Source: Dyella_B sp035690825
GTDB lineage: Bacteria > Pseudomonadota > Gammaproteobacteria > Xanthomonadales > Rhodanobacteraceae
Direction of reading: 5' to 3'
DNA length: 64,000 nucleotides
Assembly (NCBI RefSeq): GCF_051954575.1
Contig: NZ_JBQCHP010000179.1
Location: 1-64,000 of the forward strand
In this document: positions 8,881-16,263 of the stretch, one piece after another
Layout: every line of letters starts with the position of its first letter
Position numbering within the stretch: position 1 is the stretch's first letter
The notes under the pieces: model-generated
Told to the model about the DNA's origin: nothing
The model's database searches: none
Seen by the model: the letters and a program-made list of their open reading frames with translations, nothing else
Program-made: the position numbers and the translations under genes

Positions 8881-9504
8881 TCAGCCGCGCCGTACCTGCT
8901 TGATGGCGGCCAGAATGTTGCGATATGCGCCGCAACGGCAGATGTTGCCGCTCATCGCTTCGCGCAGTTGCGCATCGGAGTCGCCCCATTTTTCCTTCAG
9001 CACAGCCACCGCGGACATGATTTGGCCGGGCGTGCAATAGCCGCACTGGTAGCCGTCGTGATCGACGAACGCCTGTTGCATGGGATGCAATGCGCCAGGC
9101 TGGCCGAGGCCTTCGATGGTGGTCACCTCATCGCCGTCGTGCATCGCGGCCAGGCTCAGGCATGCATTCACGCGGCGACCGTTGACGTGCACGGTACACG
9201 CGCCGCACTGGCCGTGATCGCAACCTTTCTTGGTGCCGGTCAGCTGCAATTCGTCGCGCAACGCATCCAGCAAGCTCATGCGATTGTCGACGGTGAGTTC
9301 CCGCGGCTTGCCGTTGACGACCATGCTCACGTGCGTGCGCATGTCCTCGTGGCGGGGCGATTGCTCATGCGCCTCGCCATGCACGGCGCTTGCGTGGGCG
9401 CTGGACCATCTGAATCCGGAAGCCATGCCAGTCATCCCGATCATCTGCAGAAAATTTCGGCGGCTGAATGCAGGCTCCGGCGGATCGGTTGGATGCTCAG
9501 GCAT
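8881..9504 (-). CDS. paoA: Aldehyde oxidase [2Fe-2S] subunit with Tat signal (PaoA/YagT-like)
   Basis: Iron-sulfur subunit carrying two [2Fe-2S] clusters. 207 aa. The N-terminus has a twin-arginine signal (SRRNFLQMIG, residues ~14-23) that would export the folded complex to the periplasm. The plant-type ferredoxin cluster is in GCDHGQCGACTVHVNGRRVN. The second, four-helix cluster uses CGYCTPGQIMSA and GNICRCGAYRNI. First gene of paoABC. Since only this subunit has a Tat signal, the trimer is probably exported as a unit, as in E. coli. Confidence 0.93.
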   Translation of the reverse strand: MPEHPTDPPEPAFSRRNFLQMIGMTGMASGFRWSSAHASAVHGEAHEQSPRHEDMRTHVSMVVNGKPRELTVDNRMSLLDALRDELQLTGTKKGCDHGQCGACTVHVNGRRVNACLSLAAMHDGDEVTTIEGLGQPGALHPMQQAFVDHDGYQCGYCTPGQIMSAVAVLKEKWGDSDAQLREAMSGNICRCGAYRNILAAIKQVRRG

Positions 9505-9592
9505 GCCGCTTTCCCTCGCTGCGAAGGTGACGGGGATTCAACCGTACTTGCGGTTAGGGTGATGTGCAGGGCAGGCCAATGGCGCGGCCAGA

Positions 9593-10252
9593 TCAGTCGC
9601 GATCCGGCGCACCCAACGGAAAGAGCGGACGATACGGCCGCGCCTCGTCCACCGCGCGTGCGAAGGACGGACGCGCAAGCAGGCGCTTGCGATACGCGAG
9701 CAGATGGCCGAACGCCGGATCGATGCGATGCGTCCAGTCCGCATAGAACAGCGCCGGCGCCGCGCTGCAATCGGCCAGGCTGAAGCTGTCGCCGGCGGCC
9801 CATTCGCGATCGGCCATGGTTTTGTCCAGCCAAGCGTAGGCGGTTTCGAGCGCCTTGCGCGCTTCGCGCACGCCATGCGCATCGCGATCGGCTTCCGCAC
9901 GCAGCGCATCGGACACGATCTTCTGCTGCGGCGCGAATACGTACAGGTCGAAACAGCGATCCATGAAGCGGACTTCCAGTGCATCGCGTGGATTTGCCGG
10001 GAGCAGCGACACGGGGCCAGGATGATGCAAGGCGAGATGCTCGATGATGATGGTCGATTCCATGATCGGCGTATCGCCATCGACCAGCAGCGGGAAGCGC
10101 TGGAACGGCCACATCGCGGCGAACTCGGCGTAGTGCTGCGGTTGTTCGCTCGACAGTACGCGCCACTCGAAGGGGACGCCGTTTTCGTAGAGGGCGATCA
10201 GTACTTTCTGGCAGTAGGAGGAGAAGGGGTGGGCGTATAGCTTGAGGCTCAT
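9593..10252 (-). CDS. Glutathione S-transferase family protein
   Basis: Cytosolic GST-fold protein, 219 aa. The N-terminal thioredoxin-like domain begins KLYAHPFSSYCQKVLIALYE, with the glutathione-site FPLLVDGDTPIMES (cis-Pro and Glu-Ser) at ~residues 54-67. The C-terminal helical domain contains the conserved N-capping region SLADCSAAPALFYADW. It stands alone, downstream of the alanine dehydrogenase region and upstream of paoABC on the same strand. The substrate cannot be told from sequence; the SxxC motif suggests a Ser/Cys-type GST. Confidence 0.88.
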   Translation of the reverse strand: MSLKLYAHPFSSYCQKVLIALYENGVPFEWRVLSSEQPQHYAEFAAMWPFQRFPLLVDGDTPIMESTIIIEHLALHHPGPVSLLPANPRDALEVRFMDRCFDLYVFAPQQKIVSDALRAEADRDAHGVREARKALETAYAWLDKTMADREWAAGDSFSLADCSAAPALFYADWTHRIDPAFGHLLAYRKRLLARPSFARAVDEARPYRPLFPLGAPDRD

Positions 10253-10322
10253 CGTGCGTTCCTGTGGTGGTGTCTATCCGTGCGACGAGTGGGAATTAGC
10301 AGAATCGACAAAATATCCTCAC

Positions 10323-10392
10323 CGTCATTCCGGCGAAGGCCGGAATCCATGCTTCGTCCTGGCGATGGATTCCGGCCTTCGCCGGAATGACG
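10323..10392. repeat. Family B palindromic repeat
   Basis: Two 27-base arms in perfect inverted repeat, starting CGTCATTCCGGCGAAGGCCG and ending CGGCCTTCGCCGGAATGACG, with a 16-base loop. Each arm is itself a hairpin (CCGGCGAAGGCCGG). Confidence 0.85.
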
Positions 10393-10436
10393 ATGGGGCG
10401 AGAGTGGAGTAAGGAGAAACGTTTAGCTCACCAAGT

Positions 10437-10469
10437 AAAAAGGCCGCCATTCCAAAGAACAGCGGCCTT
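10437..10469 (-). terminator. Rho-independent terminator of ald
   Basis: On the minus strand a stem AAGGCCGC / GCGGCCTT is followed by a T-run (TTTTAC), about 30 bases after the ald stop codon. Confidence 0.8.
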
Positions 10470-10496
10470 CAATCAACCAACGTAAATCCCTAAGCG

Positions 10497-11615
10497 TTAC
10501 ATCCCCAGCACGCTTTCCGCCTTCGTATACGGCAGGTTGTGCGCCTGCGCCACCGGCTCGCAGGTGACCTTGCCTTCGAACACGTTGAGGCCATTGCGCA
10601 GATGCACGTCTTGCTGCAGCGCCTTCTGCCAGCCGTGGTTGGCCAGCGCGAGCGTAAAGGGCAGGGTGACGTTGTTGAGCGCAAACGTGGAGGTGCGCGC
10701 CACCGCGCCCGGCATGTTGGCCACGCAGTAATGCACCACGCCGTCCACCACATAGGTGGGATCGGAGTGCGTGGTGGCGTGCGAGGTTTCCACGCAGCCG
10801 CCCTGGTCGATGGCGACGTCCACGATCACCGCGCCCGGCTTCATCGTGCGCACCATCTCGCGCGTCACCAGCTTGGGCGCCGCGGCACCCGGCACCAGCA
10901 CCGTGCCGATCAAGAGGTCGGCGCGGCGCACCAGTTCCTCGATCGCCGAGCGGGTGGAGAACACGGTGGAGATCGAGGTGCCGAACTGCGTGGCCAGGCG
11001 CTTGAGCGCTTCGGCCGAGCGGTCCACCACGGTCACCTTCGCGCCCATGCCCACCGCGATGCTGGCCGCGTGCGAACCGGACACGCCACCGCCGAGAATC
11101 ACCACTTCGGCCGCGGCCACGCCGGGCACACCGCCGAGCAGCACGCCACGTCCACCCTGGGCTTTTTCCAGCGCATGCGCGCCAACCTGCGGCGCCAATC
11201 GGCCGGCCACTTCGGACATCGGCGTCAGCAGCGGCAGCGAGCCGTTCGATGCGGTGACGGTTTCGTAGGCGATGCAGATGGCGCCGGAATCGATCAGGTC
11301 GCGGGTCTGCTCCGCATCGGGCGCCAGGTGCAGGTAGGTGAAAAGGATCTGGCCCTTGCGCAGCTTCTTGCGCTCCACCGCCAGCGGCTCCTTCACCTTC
11401 ACGATCATGTCGGCGTCGGCAAAGATCTGGTCGGCGCTGTCGACGATGGTGGCGCCAGCGGCGACGTAATCGGCATCGGACAGCCCGGCGCCCACGCCGG
11501 CGTCCTTCTGCACCATCACCTGATGGCCGTGGTGTACCAGTTCCTGCACAGACGAGGGGACCAGGCCCACCCGGTATTCATGGTTCTTGATCTCTTTCGG
11601 TACACCGATGCGCAT
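10497..11615 (-). CDS. ald: Alanine dehydrogenase
   Basis: Cytosolic NAD-dependent enzyme interconverting L-alanine with pyruvate and ammonia. 372 aa, normal length. The N-terminal signature is MRIGVPKEIKNHEYRVGLVP, with the catalytic Lys/His region TYLHLAPDAEQTRDL. The Rossmann NAD site is VVILGGGVSGSHAASIAVGM (~residues 170-190), and the C-terminal SMPGAVARTSTFALNN-like region (ANMPGAVARTSTFALNN) is present. It is transcribed divergently from an Lrp/AsnC-type regulator across a 145-base gap containing a dyad at 11742-11758; this arrangement is typical of regulator-controlled ald. A terminator follows at 10437-10469. Confidence 0.96.
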   Translation of the reverse strand: MRIGVPKEIKNHEYRVGLVPSSVQELVHHGHQVMVQKDAGVGAGLSDADYVAAGATIVDSADQIFADADMIVKVKEPLAVERKKLRKGQILFTYLHLAPDAEQTRDLIDSGAICIAYETVTASNGSLPLLTPMSEVAGRLAPQVGAHALEKAQGGRGVLLGGVPGVAAAEVVILGGGVSGSHAASIAVGMGAKVTVVDRSAEALKRLATQFGTSISTVFSTRSAIEELVRRADLLIGTVLVPGAAAPKLVTREMVRTMKPGAVIVDVAIDQGGCVETSHATTHSDPTYVVDGVVHYCVANMPGAVARTSTFALNNVTLPFTLALANHGWQKALQQDVHLRNGLNVFEGKVTCEPVAQAHNLPYTKAESVLGM

Positions 11616-11741
11616 GACTGGTTCTCTCGACAGATGGTAGGAAAAGGTGGCGGCGCCAGCCTTCCGCGACCGGCGCGGCGCGCAGTATGATCGAGCTGTT
11701 GCGCAATTTCTCGCTCATTACGCCGATGAATCGGCCAATTT

Positions 11742-11758
11742 TTCGCATTAACTGCGAA
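11742..11758. promoter_or_regulatory. Candidate Lrp/AldR operator
   Basis: Perfect dyad TTCGCA-TTAAC-TGCGAA in the ald/lrp divergent region, 2 bases before the first possible start codon of the regulator. The position suits autoregulation or divergent control; binding is inferred. Confidence 0.5.
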
Positions 11759-11760
11759 TA

Positions 11761-12255
11761 ATGAACGCAAAGATAGAATTTATGACGAATCCTTTTTCGC
11801 CCCTGGACGAACGCGACCGCGCCATCCTCCGGTTGCTGCAGGAAGACGGTCGCTTGGCCAATGCCGAGCTGGCCCAGCGGATCAATCTTTCCCCCTCCGC
11901 CTGCCTGCGCCGGGTGAAGCTGCTGGAGGAGCGGGGCCTGATCTCCCGTTATGTGATGCTGCTGGACGAAAAGGCTGCCGGCCTGTCAGGCACCGCCTTC
12001 GTGCTGGTGACGCTGGACCAGCAAGGCCGAGCGGCGCTCGACGCCTTCGAGGTGGCGATCCAGAAACATCCGGAAGTCACCGAATGCTGTCTGCTGGCCG
12101 GCGCGGCCGACTACATGGTCCGTGTGGCATATGCCGACTCGGCGGATTTCGAACGCATCCATACCGAGATCCTCACCCAATTGCCGGGCGTGGTGCGCGT
12201 GCAGTCGACGCTGGCCTTGCGCACAGTGAAGCGCACCACTGCGCTGCCGGTGTAA
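11761..12255 (+). CDS. Lrp/AsnC-family regulator, probable regulator of ald
   Basis: DNA-binding amino-acid-responsive regulator, 164 aa from the first ATG; a second ATG at 11782 (MTNPFSPLDE) is equally plausible and leaves more room for the operator. The N-terminal winged helix-turn-helix is LDERDRAILRLLQEDGRLAN followed by ELAQRINLSPSACLRRVKLL. The C-terminal RAM/AsnC ligand domain runs from ~residue 75 and includes ECCLLAGAADYMVRV. Divergent to ald, so it most likely senses alanine or leucine and controls ald, as for AldR-type proteins. No ribosome-binding site clearly decides the start. Confidence 0.9.
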   Translation: MNAKIEFMTNPFSPLDERDRAILRLLQEDGRLANAELAQRINLSPSACLRRVKLLEERGLISRYVMLLDEKAAGLSGTAFVLVTLDQQGRAALDAFEVAIQKHPEVTECCLLAGAADYMVRVAYADSADFERIHTEILTQLPGVVRVQSTLALRTVKRTTALPV

Positions 12256-12262
12256 CGCTAGA

Positions 12263-12429
12263 CTTAAGGCAACACTGATCAAGTATCACCGTCGTCACCA
12301 GCCCTGTATGTCCGCCTGCCGCAGGTACCCGTCACTACAGACGGCCAGTCTGCCTTCGCCGACGGCCCTATGGCCTGCGAACAGACAGGGCTGGTGACGA
12401 CGGTGATACTTGATCAGTGTTGCCTTAAG
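12263..12429. mobile_element. MITE-like element, 45-base perfect terminal inverted repeats
   Basis: Perfect 45-base inverted arms at 12263-12307 and 12385-12429 (outer end CTTAAGGCAACACTGATCAA) enclose 77 bases. The ends are bounded by TA (or the palindrome TTAA), as for IS630/Tc1-type targets. The interior holds CAGACGGCCAGTCTGCC, also present in the second element at 15929-16263. No coding capacity. Confidence 0.75.
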
Positions 12430-12455
12430 CACATACTTCCGATGGGAACCCACGC

Positions 12456-12785
12456 ATGGCACGCGACCCAGGACTCGAAGAGCTGTTGAACGAAGAGCTG
12501 CAGGATGAGCGCGGCCTTACCGGCAAGGCCATGTTCGGCGGCTGGGCATGGCTGTTGAACGGCAACCTGCTGTGCGGCGCCCGCAAGGACGGCTTGCTCG
12601 TGCGGCTGGGCAAGGGCAACGACGCCTGGGCGCTGAAGACGCGCGGCGTGGTGCCGATGATCATGGGCGAGCGCCCTATGCATGGCTGGGTGCGCGCGGC
12701 GCCGGAAGCCTATGGCGACGATGCGCTACGCCGAAAGCTGCTGGATGCGGCGCTCGCATTCGTCCGTTCGCTGCCCGAAAAGTAG
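12456..12785 (+). CDS. TfoX/Sxy N-terminal domain protein
   Basis: 109-aa soluble protein with only the TfoX N-terminal domain. The family core is KAMFGGWAWLLNGNLLCGA (~residues 26-44) followed by DGLLVRLGKG, and a short helical tail. Full TfoX proteins regulate competence; single-domain versions are common and their role is not established. ATG at 12456 starts 26 bases after the MITE end. Its TAG stop begins a degenerate family A sequence (TAGATTGGGATGCC). Confidence 0.85.
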   Translation: MARDPGLEELLNEELQDERGLTGKAMFGGWAWLLNGNLLCGARKDGLLVRLGKGNDAWALKTRGVVPMIMGERPMHGWVRAAPEAYGDDALRRKLLDAALAFVRSLPEK

Positions 12786-12804
12786 ATTGGGATGCCAACC
12801 CAGC
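12783..12804. repeat. Degenerate family A half-element
   Basis: TAGATTGGGATGCCAACCCA resembles one arm of the family A repeat, with a small hairpin TTGGG...CCCA. The TAG is the stop codon of the TfoX-N gene. Confidence 0.4.
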
Positions 12805-12820
12805 TATCGCATCGTGTCGA

Positions 12821-13345
12821 TTACGAACGGTTCAACAGCGGCGTCACCACCTGATCCAGGCGTTGCTGCGTCCACGCCGGTTGCTTGTCCTTCCAGCCGT
12901 TGTCGACCAGCTTGCCATTGCGATCGATGGTGAAATTCACCGGCAGATGCCAGATGCGTCCGTAGCCGGGCACATGCGGATCGCCCAGCAGGCCGACCGG
13001 AAAACGCAAGCTGCCGGCGACCTTGCGCACCTGGTCGAGATTGTCCGGCCCGTCGAGGCTGAAACCGAGCACCACCAGTCCGTCCTTGGCGTGTTCGCTG
13101 GCGTAGCGCGAGAGCAGGGGCAGCTCGTCGCGACATGGATCGCACCAGGTGGCCCAGAACGTGAGGATCACCGTTTTGCCGCGCAAATCGTGCAAGGCGA
13201 TGTGCTTGCCTTCGAGCGTGGTGAGCGTGATGTCGGGCGCGGGTTGGCCGATGACCAGGTCGTTGGCGAATGCGGTGTGCGCAACCAGGCACAGCATCAG
13301 TGCGATGCATGTGCGCGATAGAAACGTGTTGAGTAGTTTGGACAT
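12821..13345 (-). CDS. Periplasmic TlpA/ResA-like thiol:disulfide oxidoreductase
   Basis: Exported thioredoxin-fold protein, 174 aa. A signal peptide (residues 1-27, MSKLLNTFLSRTCIALMLCL...AFA) precedes an AhpC/TSA-Redoxin domain. The redox motif WCDPC sits in TFWATWCDPCRDELPLLSRY and the cis-Pro region is HLPVNFTIDRNGKLVD. It probably reduces periplasmic disulfides, for example in metalloprotein or cytochrome maturation. Divergent to the TfoX-N gene; the next gene upstream on the same strand is an outer-membrane protein, but a 170-base repeat region separates them. Confidence 0.9.
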   Translation of the reverse strand: MSKLLNTFLSRTCIALMLCLVAHTAFANDLVIGQPAPDITLTTLEGKHIALHDLRGKTVILTFWATWCDPCRDELPLLSRYASEHAKDGLVVLGFSLDGPDNLDQVRKVAGSLRFPVGLLGDPHVPGYGRIWHLPVNFTIDRNGKLVDNGWKDKQPAWTQQRLDQVVTPLLNRS

Positions 13346-13373
13346 GAGTTGTCGTTCATTCTTGCCGATACGT

Positions 13374-13516
13374 TCCCTCCCCTACGCGTAGGGGAGGGTT
13401 AGGGTGGGGTGAGGCAACCTCGCAATGCACGTCAAATGTGCGGCAAGCCTGAACAACCCCACCCCAGCCCTCCCCCCGGATCAAGTCCGGGGCAGGCTCT
13501 GCAAGCAGGGGAGGGA
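13374..13516. repeat. Family C long palindromic repeat
   Basis: Outer hairpins CCCTCCCC...GGGGAGGG at each end, with GGTGGGGTGAGGCAACC mirrored by AACCCCACCCCAGCCCTCC. One half contains CCCCGGATCAAGTCCGGGG, the same insert seen at 1935-1957. Confidence 0.75.
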
Positions 13517-13518
13517 GC

Positions 13519-14607
13519 CTAAAGTCGCATGCTCACGCCCACCGTTCCCGTCCATCCCGGAAACACCTGATAGCCCTGCAGGCGGCTGTAAATCGGCACC
13601 TGCACAAAGGCATACACCTGCAGGTTGCTGCTTACGCTCGCGCTGATGCCGGGGCTGAGATAGGCCACGGTACCTTCGGTATCCGGCACGTCGGCGAGGT
13701 AACCCTGGTCGGCCATCTTGTGCGACCAGTTGAGCTGCAACTGCGGTACCCAGTTGGCATGCGCTTCATAACGCAGGCCCACGCTGACGGTAGTGAGGTT
13801 GCCGGGACGATAGTCGGCGCCCGGCCGGTTGAGGTTTTCCTTTACCGCGGCCTGGAATTGCGCGCTGGCGAATGCATCGAAGTCCTGGCTCACCGGCTGG
13901 TAGTAATACGCGCCAGCGATCAAGTCGGTGCTGCCGGTACCGGCCTGCAGATCCGTATCCAGCGATTGACCCATGCCGGGGCCGTTACGAAACGTGACCG
14001 GATGGCCGACAAGATTACCGTCCACGTCCTGTCCGCCGTAATTACCGGTAGGCAGCTTTACGCCGAACTGCACGCCCAGGTTGTGCATCGGCAAAAAGCC
14101 CTGGTAATTGGCCAGGATCTTGATGTCACCCAGGCCGGCGACGTGCGCGCCGCTGAGCTGGTCCGGCGCGGTTTGCGCCGGCGTGTAAGGCTGCAACTGC
14201 GTGCCATAGGTGCTGTGATCGCGGATCACGTACGGCACGATCATGCTTACGCCCCAGTCCGCATTGAAGCGATACATCGCGGTGAGGTTGATGTAGCGGT
14301 TGGTGGTGTTCTTCTCGATTTCTCCGCCGCCCAGCGCGGGATTGGCCGGCTGGTCGACCACTTGTTCGGCCGTGGCCTTGCGGCTGCCATGGCGCAGCTG
14401 GTTCTGGTCGATATAGGTGTAATCGAGATTGATGCGCCAGCCGGACATGGTGGAATAACCGGTGGCGGCGTCGGTGCTGAGCGTGCAGCCGCAGGTTGCG
14501 CACGCCTGCACGGCTGGCGGCAATGCAGTGGCGGCAAGCAATGCGGCAAGCGTCAGGCGCTGACGCGATCGCACGCGGGTGGCGCGTGGGAGTGGATGAG
14601 GACTCAT
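13519..14607 (-). CDS. Outer-membrane transporter-like beta-barrel protein
   Basis: Predicted exported outer-membrane protein, 362 aa from the ATG at 14607, which has an AGGAG site 9 bases upstream (the frame extends 16 codons further without one). A signal peptide (to about VQA, residue 35) is followed by CATCGCTLSTD, a Cys-rich mature N-terminus suggesting a metal or disulfide site. The rest alternates short hydrophobic and polar stretches and ends in Leu after VGVSMRL, as in beta-barrels. A DUF2946 gene lies upstream on the same strand, a pairing seen in copper-related clusters. The substrate is unknown. Confidence 0.7.
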   Translation of the reverse strand: MSPHPLPRATRVRSRQRLTLAALLAATALPPAVQACATCGCTLSTDAATGYSTMSGWRINLDYTYIDQNQLRHGSRKATAEQVVDQPANPALGGGEIEKNTTNRYINLTAMYRFNADWGVSMIVPYVIRDHSTYGTQLQPYTPAQTAPDQLSGAHVAGLGDIKILANYQGFLPMHNLGVQFGVKLPTGNYGGQDVDGNLVGHPVTFRNGPGMGQSLDTDLQAGTGSTDLIAGAYYYQPVSQDFDAFASAQFQAAVKENLNRPGADYRPGNLTTVSVGLRYEAHANWVPQLQLNWSHKMADQGYLADVPDTEGTVAYLSPGISASVSSNLQVYAFVQVPIYSRLQGYQVFPGWTGTVGVSMRL

Positions 14608-14771
14608 CGAAAGGAAACTCCTGTACCGTTGCCGCCTTCCAAGACGGCAACGCAATCAAGGCGGGCCGCGGGCAATGGCCGCGCGCGACGCATCGCACAC
14701 GCTGCCCGCAGCGTTATCAGTGCGCATGGCGGGCACGGCACGATGGCCGGCCAACGTCCATGCGTAGCGTG

Positions 14772-15134
14772 TCAGCTCAGGTGCGGCGGGCCACGAGGAG
14801 CGGCGCTGAGACGTGGCGATGCAGGCGTGTCGTCGCTGCGATGAATGGATGCCGGCGGCAAGGCGGGCGCGACCGGTGCCAGATAGACCACCGTGCCGGA
14901 AGCGAGCAGCGGTGTGTGATTGAGCAGTACGCAATAGCTGCAGCGCTCGGTCGGATCGGCCGGTGCCTGCGGGTGTCTGGTAGCGTCGGCCTGGTGAACC
15001 GGGCAATCGCCCTCGGCGGCGGAAGTGGCCGCGCCGGCCATGCTTCGCGACAGCACCGGCATCACCACGATCAAGGCCATGGCCAGCATCGCCAGCCATG
15101 TCACGGATCGAAGCGGACGCCTGCCTTGCAGCAC
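14772..15134 (-). CDS. DUF2946 family protein
   Basis: 120-aa small exported or membrane-tethered protein with one N-terminal hydrophobic segment (residues ~10-32). A His/Cys-bearing segment follows: GDCPVHQAD and ERCSYCVLLNHTPLL. The paired cysteines and histidines are family hallmarks; DUF2946 genes often occur beside copper-handling or TonB-receptor genes. Here it is followed, 164 bases downstream, by an outer-membrane protein with a CATCGC N-terminus. A metal-related role is inferred from this context only. Confidence 0.75.
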   Translation of the reverse strand: MLQGRRPLRSVTWLAMLAMALIVVMPVLSRSMAGAATSAAEGDCPVHQADATRHPQAPADPTERCSYCVLLNHTPLLASGTVVYLAPVAPALPPASIHRSDDTPASPRLSAAPRGPPHLS

Positions 15135-15264
15135 GTTGGGTTCCCTGGAGGATGAGTGCGGTAGACGCGTAAGCGTAGCATGTGGCTATGCGTGCGGCTT
15201 GCATAAGATGCCGCAGCTGGGAGCGGCATGTCTGTCTATTTAGGCGAGCCCCATAGCACCTCAC

Positions 15265-15374
15265 CGTCATTCCGGCGAAGGCCGGAATCCATTTATATCC
15301 ATGCGAGATACATGTCGATTCAATGAAGCTCTGCGCAACGGCCAGCATGGACTCCGGCCTTCGCCGGAATGACG
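15265..15374. repeat. Family B palindromic repeat in a gene-free gap
   Basis: Arms CGTCATTCCGGCGAAGGCCG and CCGGCCTTCGCCGGAATGACG about 56 bases apart. It occupies most of the 315-base gap between the DUF2946 and DUF1641 genes (15135-15449); I see nothing else there. Confidence 0.8.
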
Positions 15375-15449
15375 GTGAAGTGAGATTGATGGTTATGTTG
15401 AAACACCAGACGATGCGCTCCGTAGCATGTCGTCAATCACTCAACCACT

Positions 15450-15929
15450 TCACGCATCACTCGGCTTCCCCGTCACCGCCGAAATCGGCTTCTCCGGCGC
15501 CGGCTTGCGCATCCCTTCACCCAACGCGAGCAAGCCTTGCACCAATGGCGAAAGCGCATGCCATGTCTCTTCATCCTTCAGCGCTTTGTACAACCCACGC
15601 ACGCCAGGCGGTTCTTTCTGAGCTGGAGGTTCTTCCGCCGCAGCCAGCAGCGCATCTTTCACCGTGCTGGTGATCTTGTAGAAGCGCGAGGGTGGAATCT
15701 GTCCAAGCATCATCAGCAGGGCGGCGATGTTCTGCACTGCGTAGCGCGAGCTTTCCAGATTGAGGCCTTCGAAAAGTATGCCGACGATATCCTGCCTGCC
15801 GGCGGCAAGATCGTTGGCCAAACGCAGCAACCCGGAACCGTGCAGGGTTTCCAGCAACTGCTCCAATTCCTCGCGCGCGGTGGGGCCGATCGTTGGCGGC
15901 TTGGGCTGATAGCTGATGGGTTCGGCCAT
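15450..15929 (-). CDS. DUF1641 protein, formate dehydrogenase partner (YrhD/YjgD-like)
   Basis: 159-aa protein with a central DUF1641 domain (SGLLRLANDLAAGRQDIVGI to about RFYKITSTVKDALLAA) and a Pro-rich tail. In Bacillus subtilis, DUF1641 genes yrhD and yjgD sit beside formate dehydrogenase-like yrhE and yjgC, and the same pairing occurs here with the gene upstream. The likely role is an accessory or membrane-linking subunit; that is inference. Its start codon abuts the left end of a 335-base MITE-like element, whose terminal repeat supplies the AGGG ribosome-binding site. Confidence 0.85.
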   Translation of the reverse strand: MAEPISYQPKPPTIGPTAREELEQLLETLHGSGLLRLANDLAAGRQDIVGILFEGLNLESSRYAVQNIAALLMMLGQIPPSRFYKITSTVKDALLAAAEEPPAQKEPPGVRGLYKALKDEETWHALSPLVQGLLALGEGMRKPAPEKPISAVTGKPSDA

Positions 15930-16263
15930 AAGGATGCCCTGATCTATTCCACGTACCCGTCACCGCACTGTATGCGCGCCTCGAGGTTTTTACGTGGTGA
16001 AGGCAGACTGGCTGTCTGTCTCGGCACTGTGGCGCAGCGAGGCGCGCATACAGTGCGGCCCCAACATTCCGAGTTAAATGACGGGGTGACGTCCAGAAGG
16101 CCCGCAGGCTGCGCCGCGCGGCTTGCACGCGGGGAGGGCACATGGATGTGCCCGGCTTTGAGGAGCGAGGAACAGACGGCCAGTCTGCCCTGCGCCACGC
16201 AACACACCCTGCGAGCCTTCTGGACGTCATGCCGGGTGCGTGGAATAGATCAGGGCATCCTTA
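15929..16263. mobile_element. MITE-like composite element between fdh and DUF1641 genes
   Basis: 25-base inverted ends at 15929-15953 and 16239-16263 (TAAGGATGCCCTGATCTATT outward) flanked by TA. Inside are nested inverted repeats: CCGCACTGTATGCGCGCCTCG (15963) against its complement near 16038, and GACGTCCAGAAGGC (16088) against GCCTTCTGGACGTC (16215). CAGACGGCCAGTCTGCC near 16173 is shared with the element at 12263-12429. No ORF of its own is credible. Confidence 0.7.

Noticed and set aside
7264..9783. 839-aa plus-strand ORF
   Set aside because: Lies antisense over paoABC, His/Arg-rich composition without any domain; a typical high-GC shadow frame.
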